The translations under genes and the position numbers were made by a program. From a bacterium (lineage in GTDB: Bacteria; JAHJDO01), in assembly GCA_030611945.1 (NCBI GenBank), contig JAUWOV010000034.1:1-18217 (forward strand): 18,217 nt of DNA, written 5' to 3'. Within the stretch, counting starts at the first letter, position 1, and each line of letters starts with the position of its first letter. Shown here in pieces: positions 13,893 to 18,217 of the stretch. A model generated the notes under the pieces. That model ran no database searches. It was not told the DNA's origin and saw only the letters and a program-made list of their open reading frames with translations.

Positions 13893-13943
13893 AAAGTCCC
13901 CCTTTTCGTCCAGAGGACGATTGTCCTTTGGCTAAGAAGGGGG
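13891..13943 (-). terminator. Long hairpin, likely terminator for leftward acn-icd transcripts; REP-like
   Basis: The outer stem CCCCCTT (13898-13904) pairs with AAGGGGG (13937-13943). The inner stem CCAGAGGAC (13910-13918) pairs with GTCCTTTGG (13923-13931, one G-T pair) around the loop GATT. Read leftwards, the stem is followed at once by ACTTTTTATTT, an intrinsic terminator form; read rightwards there is no T-run. A further GGGGG copy at 13949-13953 makes a 10-bp direct repeat with 13939-13943 (GGGGGATTCA, GGGGGATGTA). The GC-rich block contrasts with its AT-rich surroundings and resembles dispersed palindromic elements. Confidence 0.55.
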
Positions 13944-14005
13944 ATTCAGGGGGATGTAAAAGTCAGCCGGGGAATCCAGAAATTAAGTTTATTGAGACGT
14001 TCCAT

Positions 14006-14056
14006 GAGGTAGAGTCTCCTGAGTATTAACTCTTCCTCCTCTTTAGTTTTTATAAT
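14006..14056 (+). terminator. Hairpin followed by T-rich tract, candidate terminator for trpEG
   Basis: GAGGTAGAGT (14006-14015) pairs with ACTCTTCCTC (14029-14038) with a single mismatch. It is followed rightwards by CTCTTTAGTTTTTAT (from 14039). It lies 114 bases after the trpG stop and just before the icd stop. The T-rich tract begins a few bases late, so efficiency is uncertain. Confidence 0.4.
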
Positions 14057-14059
14057 TAG

Positions 14060-15271
14060 CTATTCTGTCATGTTCTTTATAACTTCATCTGCGAACTCAG
14101 AGCATTTAAGAAGCTTTGCTCCATTCATCAATCTTTCAAAATCATATGTAACTTTTTTACTTAAGATTGCCTTACTTATTCCTTTACTAATAAGATCAGC
14201 AGTCTCCTCCCAGCCAATATATCTAAACATCATCTCTCCGGACAATATCACTGACCCTGGATTTACCTTATCCATATCTTTGTATTTAGGCGCTGTGCCG
14301 TGAGTTGCCTCAAATATTGCATGACCGGTGTCATAGTTGATATTCCCGCCGGGCGCTATTCCAATGCCTCCTGCCTGTGCAGCTATCGCATCTGAAATGT
14401 AATCTCCATTAAGATTCATTGTAGCTATTACATCGAATTCATCTGTTCTTGTTAATATTTGCTGCAGAAAAATATCAGCAATAGCATCCTTTATTAAAAC
14501 TTTTCCCTGAGGAACGATTCCTTTACATTCATCCCATGATATAACTTTCTCTGAAAACTCATCCTTTGCCAGCTCATATCCCCAGTTTCTAAATGCACCC
14601 TCTGTGTATTTCTGAATATTACCTTTATGAACAAGAGTTACACTTTTTCTTTTGTTCTTTATTGCGTAATCTATTGCTGCTCTTATTAATCTTTTGCTTC
14701 CAGTCTCACTTATTGGTTTCAGACCTATGCCGGAGTCTTCTCTAATATGCCATCCAAAAGAATCTTTGCAAAAACTGATAAGCTTCTTTACATCTTTTGA
14801 ATATGCTTGCAGTTCAAGTCCTGCGTAGACATCTTCAGTGTTTTCCCGAAAAACAACTATGTCAACCTTTTCTGGGTGCTTAACCGGACTCGGGACACCT
14901 TTAAGCCATTTTATTGGCCGCAGGCAAACGTATAAATCCAACAATTTTCTAAGAGTTACATTCAGGCTTCTAATGCCGCCGCCAACAGGCGTTGTTAAAG
15001 GTCCTTTTATCCCTACCAGATATTTTTTGAAAGCATTAACTGTTTGTTCAGGCAGCCATTCTTTTGTTTTCTTATATGCTTTTTCTCCTGCAAATATTTC
15101 TTTCCATACAATTTTTTTCCTGCCTTCATACGCCTTCTCAATTGCAGCGTCAAATACTCTTACCGAAGCTCTCCAAATATCAGGACCGGTTCCGTCTCCC
15201 TCAATAAATGGAATAATTGGTTTATCAGGCACAGACAGTTGCCCACCTTGCATTCTGATTTGGTTGTCCAT
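14060..15271 (-). CDS. icd: NADP-dependent isocitrate dehydrogenase
   Basis: Protein of 403 aa of the E. coli Icd type. It oxidatively decarboxylates isocitrate to 2-oxoglutarate with NADPH formation in the cytoplasm. Visible marks are [23 protein letters not shown] with Ser102 (the serine phosphorylated by AceK in E. coli); [28 protein letters not shown]; and [19 protein letters not shown] preference is indicated by Lys329-Tyr330 (HGTAPKY) with Tyr376 and Arg380 (VTYDFERLM), which match E. coli Lys344, Tyr345, Tyr391 and Arg395. ATG 15271 is 5 bases after the acn stop. An AAAGGA site inside the acn end is 12 bases from the ATG. No aceK or glyoxylate genes are seen here. Confidence 0.96.
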   Translation of the reverse strand: MDNQIRMQGGQLSVPDKPIIPFIEGDGTGPDIWRASVRVFDAAIEKAYEGRKKIVWKEIFAGEKAYKKTKEWLPEQTVNAFKKYLVGIKGPLTTPVGGGIRSLNVTLRKLLDLYVCLRPIKWLKGVPSPVKHPEKVDIVVFRENTEDVYAGLELQAYSKDVKKLISFCKDSFGWHIREDSGIGLKPISETGSKRLIRAAIDYAIKNKRKSVTLVHKGNIQKYTEGAFRNWGYELAKDEFSEKVISWDECKGIVPQGKVLIKDAIADIFLQQILTRTDEFDVIATMNLNGDYISDAIAAQAGGIGIAPGGNINYDTGHAIFEATHGTAPKYKDMDKVNPGSVILSGEMMFRYIGWEETADLISKGISKAILSKKVTYDFERLMNGAKLLKCSEFADEVIKNMTE

Positions 15272-15276
15272 TATTA

Positions 15277-17220
15277 TTATTTGTCCTTTCTTTTTATATG
15301 ATTTAATAAGCCTCCTGCCACTATTAGCTGCTTCTCCTTTTCAGTAAGATCATATTTTAACTCAATATCAACATTCTTGGTTTTGTTTTTTAAAACCAGT
15401 TTCGCATTTTTTGTTATTGTTTTCTCTATATCCTGAATTTTCACAATGTCTCCTACGTTTAGATGCTGATAATCATCGGTTTTCATGAAAATAAGAGGCA
15501 GGATGCCAAAGTTTATTAAATTGGTTCTATGGATTCTTTCTATAGATTTTGCAATAACAGCTTTTACTCCAAGATACATTGGGCATATAGCTGCATGTTC
15601 GCGGCTTGAACCCTGTCCATAACTCAGTCCAGCCACAATAATATTGCTATAACCATCTGATTTATTATCCTTGCACTGTTTCGGAAAAGATGGTTCAATC
15701 CCTTCAAATACAAATTGAGAGTATTTTTTAATATTGGAGCGATATTTCAATCTTGATCCTGCAGGCATTATGTGATCAGTAGTAATTTCATCTCCTACTT
15801 TAATTGCAATTTTAGCATTGATATTCTCAGACAAAGGTTTGTTTTTGGGAGGCTCTCCAATATTCGGGCCTTTATATACCTTTGTTTTTTTGCCCTCAGG
15901 TGCTGGGTGAATGATCATGGTATCATCTACATGAAATTTCTTAGGTAGGTCAAAAGATGGAAAAGCCAGTTCTTTAAGATCACGTGGATCAGTGATTACT
16001 CCGGATAGCGCGCATGCAGCGGCTGTTTCAGGACCTGATAGGAAAACAGAAGCAGATTGAGTTCCGCAGCGACCCTTGAAATTTCTATTACTGGTTCTGA
16101 CGCTTACTGCGTCAGTAGCTGGAGCGTGGCTGTTTCCAATACAGAATCCGCATGCGCATTCTGCAATTCTAGCGCCTGCATCAATCAGTGTGGAAAGACT
16201 GCCGTCATCTGTTATCATTTTTAATACCTGCCTTGAACCCGGGGAAACTACAAAGCTCACGTTCTGCGGAATTTTATGCCCTTTGACAATATGAGCAGCT
16301 ATTTTAAGATCCTTATAGGAAGAGTTGGTGCAGCTGCCGATGATTACCTGATCCACTCTTTTCCCAACAAATTCTCTTACGGTCGCAATATTGCCCGGGC
16401 TATGAGGACATGCAAGCATGGGTTCAATTTCAGAAAGATCAATATTTATTACTTTTTCGTACTTAGCGTCTGAATCTGCTTTTAATTCTTTCCATTGATC
16501 TCCTCTATTCTGAGAGAGAAGAAATTTTCTCGTTAACTGGTCACTTGGAAATACTGAGGTAGTAATACCAAGCTCGGCTCCCATATTAGTAATAGTAGCC
16601 CTTTGTGGAACGTTTAGGGTCTCAAGTCCACTTCCTCCATATTCTATTATGGTTCCAACGTTTCCTTTGGTGCCAAACATCTTTAAAATTGCAAGTATGA
16701 TATCCTTTGCGTTTATCCATGGATTTAATTTGCCTTCCAGATTAATACGGATGATTCTGGGATAACGCAGTGTATATTCGCATGTTCCCATTGCCACAGC
16801 CACGTCCAATCCACCTGCTCCGATAGCGAGCATTCCCATCCCTCCAGCTGTTGGAGTGTGAGAATCCGAACCAAGAAGTGTTTTATCAGGCTCAGCAAAC
16901 CTTTCCAGATGCACCTGATGGCATATTCCATTTCCTGCTCTGGAAAAATAAGCCCCATACTTACTCGCAGTGCTTTGAAGATAGCGGTGGTCATCGGCAT
17001 TCTCAAAACCGGCTTGTATCGTATTATGATCAACATAACTAACGGATAGCTCTGTTTTTATTTTTGGAATTCCAAGAGCTTCAAACTGAAGATAAGCCAT
17101 TGTTCCCGTAGCATCCTGTGTAAGGGTCTGATCTATTTTTAGAGTAATCTCCTCACCAGATACCATTTTCCCTTTTAAAAGGTGTTTTTTTATAACTTTC
17201 TCTACTATACCTAAACCCAC
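15277..17220 (-). CDS. acn: Aconitate hydratase, Aquifex-type
   Basis: Protein of 647 aa from a GTG start, preceded by AAGGGAA. It interconverts citrate and isocitrate through cis-aconitate. It has the order of a single-chain aconitase: domains 1-3 ([38 protein letters not shown]), then the 4Fe-4S ligands Cys297 (IGSCTNSS), Cys357 and Cys360 (CACGFCIG), and a C-terminal swivel domain ([28 protein letters not shown]). At about 650 residues it is shorter than AcnA or AcnB (about 860-900) and fits the compact family known from Aquifex (TIGR01342 style). It lies 20 bases after the truncated isomerase and directly before icd, so the two TCA steps are co-expressed. The GTG start agrees with the family start (GLGIVEKVI). 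Confidence 0.95.
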   Translation of the reverse strand: MGLGIVEKVIKKHLLKGKMVSGEEITLKIDQTLTQDATGTMAYLQFEALGIPKIKTELSVSYVDHNTIQAGFENADDHRYLQSTASKYGAYFSRAGNGICHQVHLERFAEPDKTLLGSDSHTPTAGGMGMLAIGAGGLDVAVAMGTCEYTLRYPRIIRINLEGKLNPWINAKDIILAILKMFGTKGNVGTIIEYGGSGLETLNVPQRATITNMGAELGITTSVFPSDQLTRKFLLSQNRGDQWKELKADSDAKYEKVINIDLSEIEPMLACPHSPGNIATVREFVGKRVDQVIIGSCTNSSYKDLKIAAHIVKGHKIPQNVSFVVSPGSRQVLKMITDDGSLSTLIDAGARIAECACGFCIGNSHAPATDAVSVRTSNRNFKGRCGTQSASVFLSGPETAAACALSGVITDPRDLKELAFPSFDLPKKFHVDDTMIIHPAPEGKKTKVYKGPNIGEPPKNKPLSENINAKIAIKVGDEITTDHIMPAGSRLKYRSNIKKYSQFVFEGIEPSFPKQCKDNKSDGYSNIIVAGLSYGQGSSREHAAICPMYLGVKAVIAKSIERIHRTNLINFGILPLIFMKTDDYQHLNVGDIVKIQDIEKTITKNAKLVLKNKTKNVDIELKYDLTEKEKQLIVAGGLLNHIKRKDK

Positions 17221-17240
17221 TTTTGTTCCCTTCTCTTGTG

Positions 17241-17963
17241 TTACAGTAATTGTTTTACTCCTGCAATTCCTGTCCCTAATTCAGCTTGCCCTAACCACCT
17301 ATCTCCTTTTGCCGGATAACCGGTACCTTCTTGCGTTTCCTTTACATCTTTTATATGAACATGTCTTAATGTATCCCAGAATTTCTCAAGCGCAACTACA
17401 GAAGATTCTGCTCCGTAACATGAATTTGCGGAATCTCCTACAAAATACAACGGTGATTTTTTCACCATAGAGAATATGTCTTCCAGCATTTCCAATGTTG
17501 ACATAATATCATAAGATATACCAAATGCCTCAGTAGCAATGTCTAAACCGTGCTTTTCCCCAGCCTCAATTGCATTATCAATAGAAGCAGCAACAAGCTT
17601 TCTTCCCTCTTCAGGGGACATATCTTCAGGCAATCTGTTTCCATTAGTCATGGCAAGAGCAGGTTTCAAAATAGAAGCAGATTTAATCATTGTTCTTGTT
17701 TTTTCACATGCATCCTCAAAGCCTCCAGGTTTTAAATGATTGACAATAAGGTCAATATTAGGAATGCACATGTCTCTCTTTGCTGTTTCTTTTAAAACCT
17801 CACGCAATAGATCATGATTAAGATAGAAATCCTCTGCTTCCAGAAACATAGGCTCTATTCCAGTGATGCCATACGATTTTATAGTGTCTAAAAAGTTACG
17901 AAAAGCACCAAGATCAGTAAACAGTTCTTTAGTATGTTTATAAGTCATTAATGAAATTTTCAT
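17241..17963 (-). CDS. Sugar phosphate isomerase/epimerase, TIM barrel, C-terminally truncated
   Basis: Protein of 240 aa from ATG 17963, which has GGAG 5-8 bases upstream; a longer in-frame ATG at 18002 lies inside the preceding gene. It belongs to the xylose-isomerase-like barrel family (AP_endonuc_2). Strands can be followed from MKISLMTYK through GITGIEPMF, NIDLIVNHL, ALAMTNG, DIATEAFG and LYFVGDS to HVHIKDV. Metal ligands Glu145, Asp177 and His203 match Glu152, Asp185 and His211 of D-tagatose 3-epimerase in order and spacing. The protein then ends at GVKQLL, before strand eight, which carries the fourth ligand (Glu246 in that enzyme). No continuation is found in another frame. It may be inactive or need a different ligand. 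It is linked to a DegT-type aminotransferase by a 1-base gap, suggesting amino-sugar or sugar metabolism. Confidence 0.82.
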   Translation of the reverse strand: MKISLMTYKHTKELFTDLGAFRNFLDTIKSYGITGIEPMFLEAEDFYLNHDLLREVLKETAKRDMCIPNIDLIVNHLKPGGFEDACEKTRTMIKSASILKPALAMTNGNRLPEDMSPEEGRKLVAASIDNAIEAGEKHGLDIATEAFGISYDIMSTLEMLEDIFSMVKKSPLYFVGDSANSCYGAESSVVALEKFWDTLRHVHIKDVKETQEGTGYPAKGDRWLGQAELGTGIAGVKQLL

Positions 17964-17964
17964 T

Positions 17965-18217
17965 TTAACTCCTATATGCTTCTGCAACTTTACAGAATGC
18001 ATCTATCATATATTGAATATGTTTTTCGGTATATACAGGATGAACAGGAAAGGTGCAGGTTCTCTGCTCAAGCCATGAAGCATTTTCGCATATAAAGCCT
18101 GAATAATCTACTGCTTTGGCCCGTGTATACTCCTTTGACTCAAATGGGAATTTAGCTGTGCCAAAGCCCATATGCTCGGTAAATGCCTTTTCCCTGTAGG
18201 ATTGCCACCACTGAACA
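17965..18217 (-). CDS. DegT/DnrJ/EryC1/StrS family aminotransferase, C-terminal part (5' end outside window)
   Basis: The reading frame is open from the right edge (first full codon at 18216-18214) to TAA 17967-17965, giving 83 residues. ENASWLEQRTCTFPVHPVYTEK and the following HIQYMIDAFCKVAEAY have the shape of the final small domain of DegT-family PLP aminotransferases (a short strand with HP, then a helix of the I-x-x-x-A-x-x-K type). The internal ATG 18171 is not the start, because the homology continues upstream (QWWQSYREKAFTEHMG). The PLP lysine lies outside the window, so activity cannot be judged. Such enzymes aminate keto-sugars. Its stop is 1 base from the isomerase ATG, and the isomerase ribosome site lies in its last codons, so the two are coupled. 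Confidence 0.72.
   Translation of the reverse strand, partial: VQWWQSYREKAFTEHMGFGTAKFPFESKEYTRAKAVDYSGFICENASWLEQRTCTFPVHPVYTEKHIQYMIDAFCKVAEAYRS

Noticed and set aside
14838-15347. Plus-strand frame of 169 codons antisense to icd
   Set aside because: It lies wholly over icd and the end of acn, both well-conserved genes, and has no family features or ribosome site.
16725-17036. Minus-strand frame of 103 codons inside acn
   Set aside because: It is an alternative frame of the aconitase coding sequence without any motif.
17215-17245. Frameshift as the cause of the short isomerase
   Set aside because: I read the two other frames beyond the stop and found no strand-eight motif; the next recognisable protein is aconitase from its normal first residues.

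Overview
The window is an AT-rich bacterial chromosome segment (about 38-40% GC where I counted by eye) with densely packed genes, the standard code (TGA is used as a stop) and several GTG/TTG starts. No rRNA, tRNA or CRISPR was seen. The combination of a URO-D-family methyltransferase-like protein, a DUF6785-type membrane protein, an Aquifex-type aconitase and PE-lipid genes suggests an uncultured PVC-like or candidate-phylum anaerobe (Omnitrophota/Lentisphaerota flavour). This placement is inference from remembered gene neighbourhoods, not from a phylogeny.

Layout. (1) 1-770: 3' end of gyrA with a charged tail. (2) 1009-8562, rightward: a sugar-utilisation locus with a GntR/LacI-type (AraR-like) regulator, a zinc-less medium-chain dehydrogenase, a URO-D-family protein, a GH1 beta-glycosidase, a GH130 glycoside phosphorylase and a large polytopic membrane protein. 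A TTGCAT-16-TATAAT promoter with a tandem 9-bp repeat precedes the regulator. (3) 8563-10456: an accessory patch. It holds a collapsed DUF4143-type ATPase gene behind 33-bp tandem repeats, and a leftward intact ATPase (PF01637-like) whose promoter is built from two ACAC-A6-GTGT units. (4) 10457-13892, rightward: psd-pssA-trpE-trpG, which joins phosphatidylethanolamine synthesis to anthranilate synthase in one tight cluster. (5) 13893-14059: convergent intergenic region with two hairpins. (6) 14060-18217, leftward: a DegT-type aminotransferase (partial), a truncated sugar isomerase/epimerase, aconitase and NADP-isocitrate dehydrogenase in one apparent operon.

How they work together. The sugar locus probably senses a glycoside, imports it (membrane protein, inferred), splits it hydrolytically (GH1) and phosphorolytically (GH130, mannoside type) and modifies a product with the dehydrogenase and the URO-D-family enzyme. 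Acn-Icd carries citrate to 2-oxoglutarate with NADPH formation. Psd-PssA makes PE.

The points most worth checking are the sugar locus with its unassigned methyltransferase-like and transporter-like members; the ATPase remnant and its repeat leader; the palindromic tandem operator of the neighbouring ATPase; and the isomerase, which ends before its eighth barrel strand and so lacks the fourth metal ligand expected in this fold.
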